A stretch of DNA of 64,000 bases from Paenibacillus_E allorhizoplanae (GTDB lineage: Bacteria; Bacillota; Bacilli; Paenibacillales; NBRC-103111): the NCBI RefSeq assembly GCF_927798215.1, contig NZ_CAKMMW010000007.1, forward strand, positions 62,001 through 126,000, in the 5' to 3' direction. Below, piece after piece: positions 25,372 to 33,974 of the stretch. Within the stretch, counting starts at the first letter, position 1. Each line of letters starts with the position of its first letter. A program made the position numbers and the translations under genes. The notes below the pieces were generated by a model, which did not search any database, had not been told where the DNA came from, and worked only from the letters and a program-made list of their open reading frames with translations.

Positions 25372-25556
25372 CTAACGGACACTAGAGACCTTATTCCGCA
25401 GAAAAGAAGCCATTCTTCAACGTAACGGACGCTAGCGACGTTATTTGATCATTTTGTGTGATTAGCATGTGCAATTAAAGCAAATAGCGACACTCATGTC
25501 CGTTAGCCATGTTAAGGGGCACTTTTGAACCAATTAGCGTCTTCTGTGTCCGTTAA
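25372..25556. repeat. Four-palindrome intergenic element B
   Basis: Same family as element A: forward units start at 25372 and 25422, inverted units end at 25506 and 25556, with core TAACGGACACTAGNGACGTTATTT. Centres are spaced 50, 62 and 50 bp. Together with the terminator and pyrimidine tract it fills the 482-bp gap between the PyrD-like gene and azoR. Confidence 0.85.
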
Positions 25557-25609
25557 ACAGCCTAACTCCAGCTAATAAAGAAGTCATCTGCTCTACCGGC
25601 AATAAAAAC

Positions 25610-25643
25610 TGTCCCCCAAGATCCATTCATCTTGGAGGACAGC
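25610..25643 (-). terminator. Terminator of azoR
   Basis: CTGTCC.CCAAGAT-6nt-ATCTTGG.GGACAG; AAAAA at 25603-25607 gives the minus-strand T-tract. Confidence 0.8.
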
Positions 25644-25649
25644 TCCCTA

Positions 25650-26285
25650 TTAAAACGTATGAGCCAATTCTTTCGCCTTACTAATTGCATCCGCCTTGAT
25701 CTGCTCCGCTTTATCAGGGAATTGGTTATGCCCCTCTACGAACAGCCCTTGCGTGTCGGTTATACCGAAAAAGCCCATAATAATGCTGATATACCGATGA
25801 CCCGATTCCATGCCGGCCGCTGGCCCTTCGGAATACACGCCGCCGCGCGCTTGAATGTGGAGTGCCTTTTTGCCAGGAAGTAAGCCAACAGGCCCAGCTT
25901 CGGTGTATTTGAACGTTTTGCCAGCTACGCAAAGAGCATCCAGATAAGCTTTCATCACAGGAGGGAATGAGAAATTCCACATCGGCGTAACGAATACGTA
26001 TTTGTCTGCGGCAATGAACTGCTCGGTGAGTTCACTGATTCGTCCTACCTTGGCGCTCTCATCGCTAGATAAGGAGGAGAAGTCCTGTCCACTGCGCAGC
26101 TTACCCCAGCCGCTGAACACGTCCGCATCAATATGCGGCACTTGGACACGATACAAATCAATAGGAATCACTTCGTCATTGGGGTTCGCTTCTCGGTAGG
26201 CATCGATGAAAGCTTTACCTACGGCCATACTGTAAGACGTTTGATGATCATGAGGATGTGCAGTAATATGCAGAACAGTTGCCAA
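25650..26285 (-). CDS. azoR: FMN-dependent NADH-azoreductase
   Basis: A 211-residue flavodoxin-like protein. The N-terminal HITAHPHDHQTSYSMAVG binds the FMN phosphate, and PMWNFSFPPVMKAYLD and ARGGVYSEG are AzoR signatures. The family reduces azo dyes and quinones with NADH, probably protecting against thiol and quinone stress. The start is TTG 26285 behind AGGA (9 nt). It stands alone with its own terminator. Confidence 0.92.
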   Translation of the reverse strand: MATVLHITAHPHDHQTSYSMAVGKAFIDAYREANPNDEVIPIDLYRVQVPHIDADVFSGWGKLRSGQDFSSLSSDESAKVGRISELTEQFIAADKYVFVTPMWNFSFPPVMKAYLDALCVAGKTFKYTEAGPVGLLPGKKALHIQARGGVYSEGPAAGMESGHRYISIIMGFFGITDTQGLFVEGHNQFPDKAEQIKADAISKAKELAHTF

Positions 26286-26542
26286 AGTGATCCATCCTTT
26301 CGGGTATGCAGTCTGTGAAATCCTCTTCTAATTTGTATTAAAAGCACTTCAAATATGCTGGTAGGTAATGGGGAAACGGCAGTAAGCCGTATAGGTAGTT
26401 CCTTTCGACAAAGATTTGGTCACGGTACTACCTATTTACATTGAGCCTTGGCGTCTTTTGAGTTATGATGGGAGACGATGTTTTTATTTGAATTTTCCTA
26501 TGCGATGATTAACTAAATTGAGATAAAGTGAGATGACGAATC

Positions 26543-27580
26543 ATGACGAAACCTAAAGATGTAAACTATAGCATGCCAGCAGAATGGACAGAGCACGAGC
26601 GGACTTTTATTTCATGGCCGGTTCAAGCGTCGATGGTTTACCCAGAGGATCACGCGGTCGTATCCCAAGGGTATGCGGATTTGGCTAAGGCGATTGCTGA
26701 ATTTGAGCCTGTAACCGTGATTGTTAACCCTTCCGATGCAGAGCAAGTGAAAGCGATGTTCACCGAATCTAATGTGGATTTCCTTGAGATCCAGCATAAT
26801 GACGCTTGGTTCCGCGACAACGGTCCAACCTTCGTGTTGAACGAGCAGCAAGAAATCGCCGCAGTTAACTGGAAATTCAACGCATGGGGCGGCAAGTATG
26901 CGCCTTGGGATCTTGATGATAACGTAGCTCCACAAATCGCAGAGCATCATGGTGTGAAACGTTTTGACGCTCCGCTCGTCATGGAGGGTGGTTCCATCCA
27001 CGTGGATGGGGAAGGTACGCTTTTGACCACAGAAGAATGTCTACTGAACACGAATCGCAACCCGGATCTGAGCCGCGAGGAGATTGAGGAGCATGTCCGC
27101 AATTTCGTGAACGTGGAGAAAATTATCTGGTTGAATAAAGGTCTAGACGGAGACGAGACGGACGGTCACGTGGATAATATTGCTTGCTTCGCGGCTCCAG
27201 GCAAAATCATTCTGCAAGTTTGCAACGATCCTTCGGATGCCAACTATGCGATTACGCAGGAGAATTTGGAAATTCTCCGCAGCGCGACAGATGCGAAAGG
27301 CCGCTCTTTCGAGATTATTCAGATCGAGCAACCTCCGCTTACATTCTTCGAAGAGCAGCGCTTGACGCTTAGCTATTTGAATTTCTATTTCGTGAACGGC
27401 GGCATTATTTTGCCTGTGTTTGGCGGGACGGCTGAAGAGACAGATCGCAAAGCGATTGAAGTGCTTCAAGCGACATTCCCAGAACGTCGAATCCGTACAA
27501 TTAACGGCATGTCCATTATCAAAGAAGGCGGCAATGTTCACTGCACGACGCAGCAAATGCCAGCCAGTAAGAAAGGGTGA
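26543..27580 (+). CDS. aguA: Agmatine deiminase
   Basis: A 345-residue peptidyl-arginine-deiminase-type enzyme: MPAEWTEHERTFISWP start, NDAWFRDNGPTF, AWGGKYAPWDLD, MEGGSIHVDGEGTLLTT, GDETDGHVDNIACF, and the nucleophile Cys334 in GGNVHCTTQQMP. It turns agmatine into N-carbamoylputrescine and ammonia. The ribosome binding site is weak. aguB begins 6 bp after its stop. Confidence 0.96.
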   Translation: MTKPKDVNYSMPAEWTEHERTFISWPVQASMVYPEDHAVVSQGYADLAKAIAEFEPVTVIVNPSDAEQVKAMFTESNVDFLEIQHNDAWFRDNGPTFVLNEQQEIAAVNWKFNAWGGKYAPWDLDDNVAPQIAEHHGVKRFDAPLVMEGGSIHVDGEGTLLTTEECLLNTNRNPDLSREEIEEHVRNFVNVEKIIWLNKGLDGDETDGHVDNIACFAAPGKIILQVCNDPSDANYAITQENLEILRSATDAKGRSFEIIQIEQPPLTFFEEQRLTLSYLNFYFVNGGIILPVFGGTAEETDRKAIEVLQATFPERRIRTINGMSIIKEGGNVHCTTQQMPASKKG

Positions 27581-27586
27581 TTTCAC

Positions 27587-28462
27587 GTGAGAAAAGTGAC
27601 TGTAGCAGCTACACAAATGAGCTGTTCCGATAATATAGAAGAAAACATCGCTAAAGCAGAGAAATTGGTGCGTGAGGCCGCGGCGAAGGGTGCGCAAGTG
27701 ATTTTGATTCAAGAGTTGTTTGAAACACCGTATTTCTGCCAAAAAGAAAAGTCCGACTACTACCGCTACGCGACGGAGCTGGAGACGAACAAAGCGATCA
27801 ATCACTTCCGTGAGATTGCGAAGGAGCTGGCCGTCGTATTGCCAATCAGCTTCTACGAGAAAAAGAACTACGCTCGCTACAACTCGCTTGCCGTCATCGA
27901 TGCCGATGGTTCTGTGCTCGGCACGTACCGCAAAAGCCACATTCCTGACGGTCCAGGGTATGAGGAGAAGTTTTATTTTAACCCGGGAGATACGGGGTTC
28001 AAGGTCTGGAAAACCCGCTATGCCAAAATAGGCGTCGGCGTTTGTTGGGACCAGTGGTACCCAGAAGCTGCTCGCGTAATGGCGCTGATGGGGGCGGAAC
28101 TGTTGTTCTACCCGACAGCGATCGGATCGGAGCCGCAGGATGGTTCCATAGATTCGAAGGATCACTGGCAAATGTGCATGCGCGGTCACGCGGCGTGCAA
28201 CTTGATGCCGGTAATCGCATCGAACCGTATCGGGAAGGAAGAAGATGAGGATTCCAGCATCAACTTCTATGGTTCGTCTTTCATTGCAGGCCCGCAGGGC
28301 AATCTGATTGAGGAAGCTGGTCGTGACGAGGAAACGGTTCTCGTTGCCGAGTTCGACTTGGATCAGTTGGAGATTCAGCGTATCGAATGGGGGATTTTCC
28401 GCGATCGTCGTCCGGATCTATACAAGAAAATCGCTACGTATGACGGTGAGCAGGTGTTCTAA
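27587..28462 (+). CDS. aguB: N-carbamoylputrescine amidase
   Basis: A 291-residue nitrilase-superfamily enzyme with the catalytic triad Glu43 (QELFETPYF), Lys116 (YRKSHIPDG) and Cys153 (GVCWDQWYPE). The FETPYFCQ and DQWYPEAAR blocks are specific for AguB. It releases putrescine, CO2 and ammonia. GTG start behind AAAGGGTGA. It is the middle gene of aguA-aguB-LysE. Confidence 0.96.
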   Translation: MRKVTVAATQMSCSDNIEENIAKAEKLVREAAAKGAQVILIQELFETPYFCQKEKSDYYRYATELETNKAINHFREIAKELAVVLPISFYEKKNYARYNSLAVIDADGSVLGTYRKSHIPDGPGYEEKFYFNPGDTGFKVWKTRYAKIGVGVCWDQWYPEAARVMALMGAELLFYPTAIGSEPQDGSIDSKDHWQMCMRGHAACNLMPVIASNRIGKEEDEDSSINFYGSSFIAGPQGNLIEEAGRDEETVLVAEFDLDQLEIQRIEWGIFRDRRPDLYKKIATYDGEQVF

Positions 28463-28464
28463 AC

Positions 28465-29091
28465 GTGTGGCTGATTCCCTTACTTAAGGGCCTGCTATTA
28501 GGCTTTTCCATCGCGGCGCCAGTTGGCCCTATTGGGATCCTATGTATGCGCAGGACCTTGACGCTTGGCCGCTTGCATGGCTTTCTGTCTGGACTAGGCG
28601 CTGCTACGGCAGATGCCATCTATGGCTTCATCGCAGGGTTCGGTTTGACGTTGATTACTACCTTTTTGTTAGATCAAAAGGTGATCCTGCAGTTGGTTGG
28701 CGGTCTTTTCCTTATCTATCTGGGCGTGCAAACCTTTCGCTCCAAGCCTGCGGTTGATGCCGCCAAAGCAACAGGGGACACGCTGTTCAAATCGTATGCG
28801 TCGACCCTGCTGCTCACCATTACGAATCCGATGACGATCATGTCGTTCGTCGGTGCGTTTGCGGGGCTGGGGCTGGGCGATAGCGCGGATGCAGGCTTCA
28901 CGCCAGCGATTGCCTTGGTGGTCGGCGTGTTTGCAGGCTCAGCATTATGGTGGCTGCTGCTCAGTTTGTTGGTTGGATTGTTGCGGGAGCGGCTCAAAGG
29001 AGCGGCGTTCCTGTGGATTAATCGCGTCTCTGGTGCGATGTTATCGGTATTTGGTTTGTTTGCAATCATGGGGCTACTCTTCCGGGGGTAG
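28465..29091 (+). CDS. LysE/RhtB-family exporter
   Basis: A 208-residue membrane protein with six predicted segments. GFSIAAPVGPIGILCMRRTL near the N-terminus is the LysE family signature (APVGPI), and LTITNPMTIMSFVGAFAG is the repeated second half. The family exports basic or neutral amino acids. It starts with GTG 2 nt after the aguB stop, so export of putrescine, agmatine or a related amine is a reasonable guess. Confidence 0.85.
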   Translation: MWLIPLLKGLLLGFSIAAPVGPIGILCMRRTLTLGRLHGFLSGLGAATADAIYGFIAGFGLTLITTFLLDQKVILQLVGGLFLIYLGVQTFRSKPAVDAAKATGDTLFKSYASTLLLTITNPMTIMSFVGAFAGLGLGDSADAGFTPAIALVVGVFAGSALWWLLLSLLVGLLRERLKGAAFLWINRVSGAMLSVFGLFAIMGLLFRG

Positions 29092-29098
29092 CTTTTTT
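29074..29098 (+). terminator. Terminator overlapping the exporter stop codon
   Basis: A short GCTAC / GTAGC stem with seven T. The stop codon TAG is inside the 3' arm. Confidence 0.6.
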
Positions 29099-29299
29099 TG
29101 GCATGTTATGGAATGTAACATAGTACCTTATTTTTTCAATCGTATTTGTCGATATATATAAAATAGCCCGCAAAATTTGTCGATTGTTGACCTCTTAGAT
29201 GACTACTTAGATGAGAAAAAGACTTTCTTGAATTCAATGGCAATGAAACGATGCACGTAGGTAGCGGCTAGAATTCAAAATAGAAAGAAGGGGTCTTTT

Positions 29300-31009
29300 A
29301 TGATTAGAAATTGGTCTTTAAAAACGAAACTACTATCTGGCATGCTTTTAGTTATTTTATTATTTACAATTGCTGCAGGGAACAATTACTTTAAACTGTC
29401 TCAAGTCCAAAGTGCGTTGGATCAGGAAACGGAACGCAATGCGGAGGTTAAGGCTGCTTACGAGCTTAAGAATTATGTAGGTATCTTGTACAGTAATCAA
29501 GCGGATGTCATTATCAATCAAAGTGATGAAGCTGCTAAAGCATACAAGGAAAACGAAGTGAAATTCAGAGAATACCTCGAGTTCATTGCGCTAAGATCGG
29601 ACAGCCCGAAGGAAGTAGAGTTGGCTGCAAGTTTACGAACCGCCAGCGAGGGTTTTATCAAATCATTTGATGTGGTCAAGGACATTAATAAAAAAGACAG
29701 TAAACTAACGGCTGCGCAGCTTCGCGATGAAAATAAGAAGGCAGACGATCAGACCGACCAATTCAAACAAACGATCTATACCGTGGCAGATCAATACATT
29801 AACAGCTTCAATCAAGAATCTAAGGAGTCAACAGATCATTTAATTGAGGAAATTCATTCCGTCAATTTTACACTCATAATATCCTGTATTATCGATGTTT
29901 TACTTGGCATAGGCATAGCATTGTTACTTAGCAGAATCATCATTGGACCTATTAATGTGTTGATGAATGTAGCACAAAGTATTGCTGGGGGAGATTTAAC
30001 GCGCACGATTACGAGTCGGAGTAAGGATGAAGTAGGGAAATTAACCGATAGCTTCAGTCGAATGATTCTTAATCTGCAAGAGTTGATTAGAGAAGTGAAC
30101 GCAAGCTCACAGGCTGTAGCCGTTTCCTCGAAGCAGCTTTCGGCAAGCGCTGAAGAAACCTCGGCGGCTTCGAACGAGATTGCGACTTCCATCCAGGCCG
30201 TAGCGCGAGGGGCTGAGGCTCAGGGTTTAACTTCCAATGAAAGCGCTCGAGCCATGGAGGAAATGTCGATAGGCATACAAAGGATTGCAGAAACGTCTTC
30301 TTCTGTGTCAGAGGTTTCCATGGAGGCGTCCGAGAAAGCAAGGCATGGCAACGTATCTTTACAACAAGTTATTCGGCAGATGGAATCCATACGGGCGACA
30401 GTCGATCGTACAGCCTCCATGGTGCAGATGCTTGACAAGCAATCCATAGAAATCGGCAGCATTGTAAGTGTGATCTCCAGTATCGCCACGCAGACGAATC
30501 TGCTGGCACTCAATGCAGCTATTGAAGCGGCTCGTGCTGGGGAACATGGTCGGGGTTTTGCCGTCGTTGCCGGAGAGGTAAGGAAGCTAGCCGAACAATC
30601 AGGCAGCTCTGCTAATCAAATTATCGGGCTGATTGAACAAATCCAGCAGGGTACTCAGCTAGCTGTCGAGGCGATGAGTGAGGGAACCAAAGAAGTTCAC
30701 ACGGGTATCGTCGTCGTACATGAGGCTGGTGAGGCGTTTCAATTGATCCTGCAGGCCATCGATCAAGTGGCGGATCAGATCCGTGATGTTTCGGCAGTGG
30801 CTGAAGAGATGTCGGCAGGATCCGAACAGGTGACGGCCTCGGTGATCGAATCGTCTACCATTGCACAGCAATCGTCCTTCGCTGCTCAGAATGTAGCAGG
30901 GAGCGCGGAGGAACAGCTTGCAGCACTGCAAGAAGTTGCTGCATTCGCGAACGACTTGAACAGTATGTCACTGAGACTGCAGCAAGCCGTCGGTAAGTTC
31001 AAGCTATAG
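29300..31009 (+). CDS. Methyl-accepting chemotaxis protein
   Basis: A 569-residue receptor: TM1 about residues 10-29, a four-helix-bundle type sensor to about 185, TM2 about 190-212, HAMP (SRIIIGPINVLM.. SKDEVGKL), and a long signalling domain with the hairpin tip EIGSIVSVISSIATQTNLLALNAAIEAARAGEHGRGFAVVAGEVRKLAEQS. Methylation-type Glu/Gln-Glu pairs occur on both helices. No che genes lie nearby, so it is an orphan receptor. It ends in a good terminator. Confidence 0.95.
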   Translation: MIRNWSLKTKLLSGMLLVILLFTIAAGNNYFKLSQVQSALDQETERNAEVKAAYELKNYVGILYSNQADVIINQSDEAAKAYKENEVKFREYLEFIALRSDSPKEVELAASLRTASEGFIKSFDVVKDINKKDSKLTAAQLRDENKKADDQTDQFKQTIYTVADQYINSFNQESKESTDHLIEEIHSVNFTLIISCIIDVLLGIGIALLLSRIIIGPINVLMNVAQSIAGGDLTRTITSRSKDEVGKLTDSFSRMILNLQELIREVNASSQAVAVSSKQLSASAEETSAASNEIATSIQAVARGAEAQGLTSNESARAMEEMSIGIQRIAETSSSVSEVSMEASEKARHGNVSLQQVIRQMESIRATVDRTASMVQMLDKQSIEIGSIVSVISSIATQTNLLALNAAIEAARAGEHGRGFAVVAGEVRKLAEQSGSSANQIIGLIEQIQQGTQLAVEAMSEGTKEVHTGIVVVHEAGEAFQLILQAIDQVADQIRDVSAVAEEMSAGSEQVTASVIESSTIAQQSSFAAQNVAGSAEEQLAALQEVAAFANDLNSMSLRLQQAVGKFKL

Positions 31010-31045
31010 TTTTCGTTCATGAACGAACGAAGTAGATCTTGAGTA

Positions 31046-31077
31046 AAAGACCTACAGCGAAACTGCTGTGGGTCTTT
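31046..31077 (+). terminator. Terminator after the chemoreceptor
   Basis: AAAGACCTACAGC pairs with GCTGTGGGTCTTT (one wobble) around loop GAAACT. Confidence 0.85.
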
Positions 31078-31178
31078 CTCGCATTCGGGGGTGTCACGAT
31101 TTATTTAAACAGGAAAAAGGGAATATCTAGATATTTGCCGAATTGAAATAGCGAATAAATTAGAGGAGGCCCCCTTAC

Positions 31179-31685
31179 ATGATTAACGATGTATTTACAG
31201 CAGCACGCACAGGCGATGTAAACCGAGTCAAGGATTTGCTGGACACGGATCTTTCGCTTGCCAATGCTGAGAACAGCGATGGCCTTACCCTTCTGGGATT
31301 TGCAGCGCATTTCGGTCAGAGCGAAGTGGTTCGGCTGCTTTTGGAAAATGGCGCTGATGTGAATGCCTTATCGCATTCTAAAGTTAGTTACATTCCGTCG
31401 AATACGGCACTGCACGCAGCTATTGCCGGTGAGCGGAGCTTAGAGGTCATACAATTGCTGCTCGCTCACCGTGCGAAGCCGACGATTATGGATAGCAATG
31501 GGCATACAAGTCTGCATGTGGCCGCCTTTCATAAGGATAGTACGCAGATCATTGAGCTTTTGATTAACCAGGGTGCGGATGTGAATGCCAAATCAGAGGA
31601 TGGCGTCTATGCGATCGATCTAGCCAAAGAGCAGGGTCATACTGCAGTAATTGGCTTGTTGCGAGAGCACGGGGCTATTGGGTAA
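31179..31685 (+). CDS. Ankyrin-repeat protein
   Basis: A 168-residue cytosolic protein with four to five ankyrin repeats: DGLTLLGFAAHFGQSEVVRLLLENGADVN, NTALHAAIAGERSLEVIQLLLAHRAKP, GHTSLHVAAFHKDSTQIIELLINQGADVN and DGVYAIDLAKEQGHTAVIGLLREHGA. It likely mediates protein binding; partner unknown. The start ATG follows GAGGAGG. Confidence 0.93.
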   Translation: MINDVFTAARTGDVNRVKDLLDTDLSLANAENSDGLTLLGFAAHFGQSEVVRLLLENGADVNALSHSKVSYIPSNTALHAAIAGERSLEVIQLLLAHRAKPTIMDSNGHTSLHVAAFHKDSTQIIELLINQGADVNAKSEDGVYAIDLAKEQGHTAVIGLLREHGAIG

Positions 31686-31733
31686 TGGATCGCGAAGAGT
31701 GAATAGAGGACATTCAGCTAGCCGGCTAGCGGT

Positions 31734-32252
31734 TCAAAGAATGTCCTTTTTGGCTTGTAGTTTTTTATTGGCTGCGACTAAACGGTATAGACTAATAACT
31801 AGTAAGACAAGAACTGGTACATAGAGGATCAGCAAGGGATAAAAGAACGTATTTTTTATGTTTATCATGAAAACTGGGATTTGTGCGGCAGTAACCGCCG
31901 TAAATACACCAATGAGTCGTTTATTCCGTTCGATCATGGAATCGATGTCAGTGAAAATTTCAGGCTTTGTATGCTGATACGTTTGTCTCCAGATATACCA
32001 GCCTGCGCCGCTGTAAATTTTATCCCAACCTGTGTCTTCAAAAATGCTAGCGTAGTTGGGATCCACCTTCATTTGGTAATCTACACAGTAGCTCATTTTG
32101 CGAGGAGCACCTTTCTCAAAGTGAAAACGCAGGCCATTCCAATTTACACGTTGTAAATGCCAGCCTTGCGCCTCCATATCCTCCAACCATGCTGTAATTG
32201 TCTCCGATTGTGAACTGTCCCACCATTTAAACACCTTTTTGGTCTCATTCAT
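31734..32252 (-). CDS. DUF2812 membrane protein
   Basis: A 172-residue protein: N-terminal VFKWWDSSQSETITAWLEDMEAQGWHL is the DUF2812 signature, followed by two C-terminal membrane segments (about residues 110-130 and 137-158). ATG 32252 follows GAGGG, and it overlaps the end of the PadR gene by 8 bp. PadR-DUF2812 pairs are common in Firmicutes. Function unknown. Confidence 0.85.
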   Translation of the reverse strand: MNETKKVFKWWDSSQSETITAWLEDMEAQGWHLQRVNWNGLRFHFEKGAPRKMSYCVDYQMKVDPNYASIFEDTGWDKIYSGAGWYIWRQTYQHTKPEIFTDIDSMIERNKRLIGVFTAVTAAQIPVFMINIKNTFFYPLLILYVPVLVLLVISLYRLVAANKKLQAKKDIL

Positions 32253-32577
32253 ATAAAGATCCCTCGACTTTCTTCGCATTTTCGTAAAGCTCTGTAATTC
32301 TGGCGATCTCCAGCTTGAGCAGTTCTTTACCAGAAGGGGTGATGCGGTACAGCTTACGACGCTCTTCCTCAGCTACAGCTTGAATCAAACGATCCTTCTC
32401 CATCCGAGATAAGCTGCCATAAATCGTGCCAGGACCGAGGTGAATTCGACCTTGTGTGAGCTCCTCCACCCACTGAATAATGCCATAACCATGCCGAGTT
32501 GTAGTCAGGGAAAGCAAAATGTAATAAGCCGTTTCAGACATCGGCAAGTACTGACGGTAGAGCTTCTCACTATCCAT
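32245..32577 (-). CDS. PadR-family regulator
   Basis: A 110-residue winged-helix repressor (SETAYYILLSLTTTRHGYGIIQWVEEL, GPGTIYGSLSRMEKDRLI, RRKLYRITPSGKELL). Two near-identical palindromes lie just upstream, so autoregulation is likely. It is co-transcribed with the overlapping DUF2812 gene. Confidence 0.92.
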   Translation of the reverse strand: MDSEKLYRQYLPMSETAYYILLSLTTTRHGYGIIQWVEELTQGRIHLGPGTIYGSLSRMEKDRLIQAVAEEERRKLYRITPSGKELLKLEIARITELYENAKKVEGSLYE

Positions 32578-32624
32578 AAAGTCTCCTTCTTCTTATATCA
32601 GGTTATGTTGTATCGCCCTTCGTT

Positions 32625-32673
32625 GTATCACTTTGTGATATATCATGGCATGAGTATATCACCACGTGATATA
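32625..32673. promoter_or_regulatory. Tandem PadR operators
   Basis: TGTATCAC-TTT-GTGATATA (32624-32642, one mismatch) and TATATCAC-CAC-GTGATATA (32655-32673, perfect 8-3-8). Centres are 31 bp apart, about three helical turns, upstream of padR. Confidence 0.8.
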
Positions 32674-32757
32674 GAGTGCAATAGGCATTTGCAATTTGAC
32701 ACTACCACTAATGTCATCGTTTATGATGATTGTATATCTATATAAGGAGATGATTGC

Positions 32758-33084
32758 ATGCTAGTCCTAACGTTTCACTACAAACAAGGTATCCCTTTCG
32801 ATGAAGCTTATTATTTGAATACACATGTTGCTTTGTTATCCAAGAAGACAGTGCTTGAAATGGGGGCCACCAAGTATGAGGTCAAAAAGGTCCTATCCTC
32901 AGCAGATGGAACGACTCCGAGGTATTCGTTCATATTCAGCTTGTATTTTGAAACGAAAGAAGCCTTAGAGTCGTTCATCAGCAATCCTGTCGTTCAGGAA
33001 TTGAAGGACGATGTTGCGAACTATTATGTCGGAGAGCAGGATATCTATATCGAGGAAGTTGTGGCTTCGTTCCAAGGGGAGTGA
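32758..33084 (+). CDS. EthD-family protein
   Basis: A 108-residue dimeric alpha/beta-barrel type protein: LTFHYKQGIPFDEAYYLNTHVALLSK is the EthD start with the conserved His, and YSFIFSLYFETKEALESFIS the second strand-helix. Members assist ether or polyketide-type catabolism, but many have no known role. It is divergent from padR. Confidence 0.85.
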   Translation: MLVLTFHYKQGIPFDEAYYLNTHVALLSKKTVLEMGATKYEVKKVLSSADGTTPRYSFIFSLYFETKEALESFISNPVVQELKDDVANYYVGEQDIYIEEVVASFQGE

Positions 33085-33085
33085 G

Positions 33086-33247
33086 GGATTGCTGGATGAG
33101 CTTAACCTTAACATTTGTCCGGTTGTAGCTGGATCTGGTACACGGCTTTTGGAAGGGATCGAGGAGTCGATGAACCTCAAACTAATCGACTCCAAAGGCT
33201 ATTGTAATACCGTTGTGGCCGTAACTTACCAGATAACAAAGAGCTAG
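33086..33247 (+). pseudogene. 3' remnant of a DHFR/RibD-C-type reductase
   Basis: An open frame of 53 codons directly after the EthD stop encodes GLLDELNLNICPVVAGSGTRLLEG and later MNLKLIDSKGYCNTVVAVTYQ. These match the C-terminal third of YwjB-like dihydrofolate reductase-family proteins, but the N-terminal two thirds and any start region are missing. Confidence 0.75.
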
Positions 33248-33452
33248 CGAATTAATTAGAATATCACCAATCTAGGCTGCCGTGCGAGGAATCTCTATTT
33301 CCTTGGACATTAGGCAGTCAAATTTTCGTGCGAATGATAGGAAAAACCTATCGTTATAAGTATAAATGTTGTATTGTGCAATCATTTGCCTCAATCTATA
33401 CTGAACCCAAAAAGAGATGGTAAGTGAAACATTCTCGAGGGAGGATCATAGC

Positions 33453-33974
33453 ATGGAGCATTTGCTTGAACAAGACCCAATGACCGCATCAGCGATCAAG
33501 CAAGAGGCGAATCGGCAACACGATAAAATTGAGCTGATCGCGTCCGAGAATTTCGTCAGTGATGCGGTGATGGAAGCGATCGTTGAAGTGAGCCAACCTC
33601 GCCAGCCTTGCTTCAAATTATCGGTCAAGTACGACAGGCCTAATATGCCGCTGATCGTGCAAGAAACCGGGTATACCGGCTTCTATTTCCGCGTACTGCG
33701 TGAAGGATTTGTAGACAAATCTGATGGATTGAATCGAATCTTTGCTCATCCCAAAGCGATCACCGTGGCTTACGCCAACCGGATCATGCATCAGGAGAAA
33801 GATCATATTGCAGGCATACGAGAGCTGCTTGAAGTCGATAAGCTGTCGGTGAGTTGGCGGGCAACGTTGCTGAAGCGTCTTGGAGGTCGGGAGACCGATA
33901 CGCGAGAACGACTAACAGGCGGTACAAGTGTAACGACAGATGCTTCAGACGGCTCTGCGAACGGAGCTTCGTGA
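33453..33974 (+). CDS. Chimeric ORF: GlyA N-terminus joined to YiiM (MOSC) C-terminus
   Basis: A 173-residue ORF with ATG behind GGGAGG. Residues 1-43 are the start of serine hydroxymethyltransferase (DPMTASAIKQEANRQHDKIELIASENFVSDAVMEAI). From about residue 44 the sequence changes to the YiiM/MOSC family (VEVSQPRQPCFKLSVKYDRP..VQETGYTGFYFRVLREG, then the 3-alpha domain KAITVAYANRIMHQEKDHIAG). Neither part is complete: the PLP lysine of GlyA and the MOSC cysteine region are absent. The join is near 33580. It looks like a deletion or recombination scar; whether the product is stable is unknown. Confidence 0.75.
   Translation: MEHLLEQDPMTASAIKQEANRQHDKIELIASENFVSDAVMEAIVEVSQPRQPCFKLSVKYDRPNMPLIVQETGYTGFYFRVLREGFVDKSDGLNRIFAHPKAITVAYANRIMHQEKDHIAGIRELLEVDKLSVSWRATLLKRLGGRETDTRERLTGGTSVTTDASDGSANGAS

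Noticed and set aside
27143..28189. A 348-codon minus-strand ORF
   Set aside because: It lies wholly antisense to aguA and aguB, which have intact catalytic residues; its composition is that of a codon-bias shadow.
31120..31150. Possible SigB promoter before the ankyrin gene
   Set aside because: The -35 is poor and the spacing 15 bp; not supported by a second feature.
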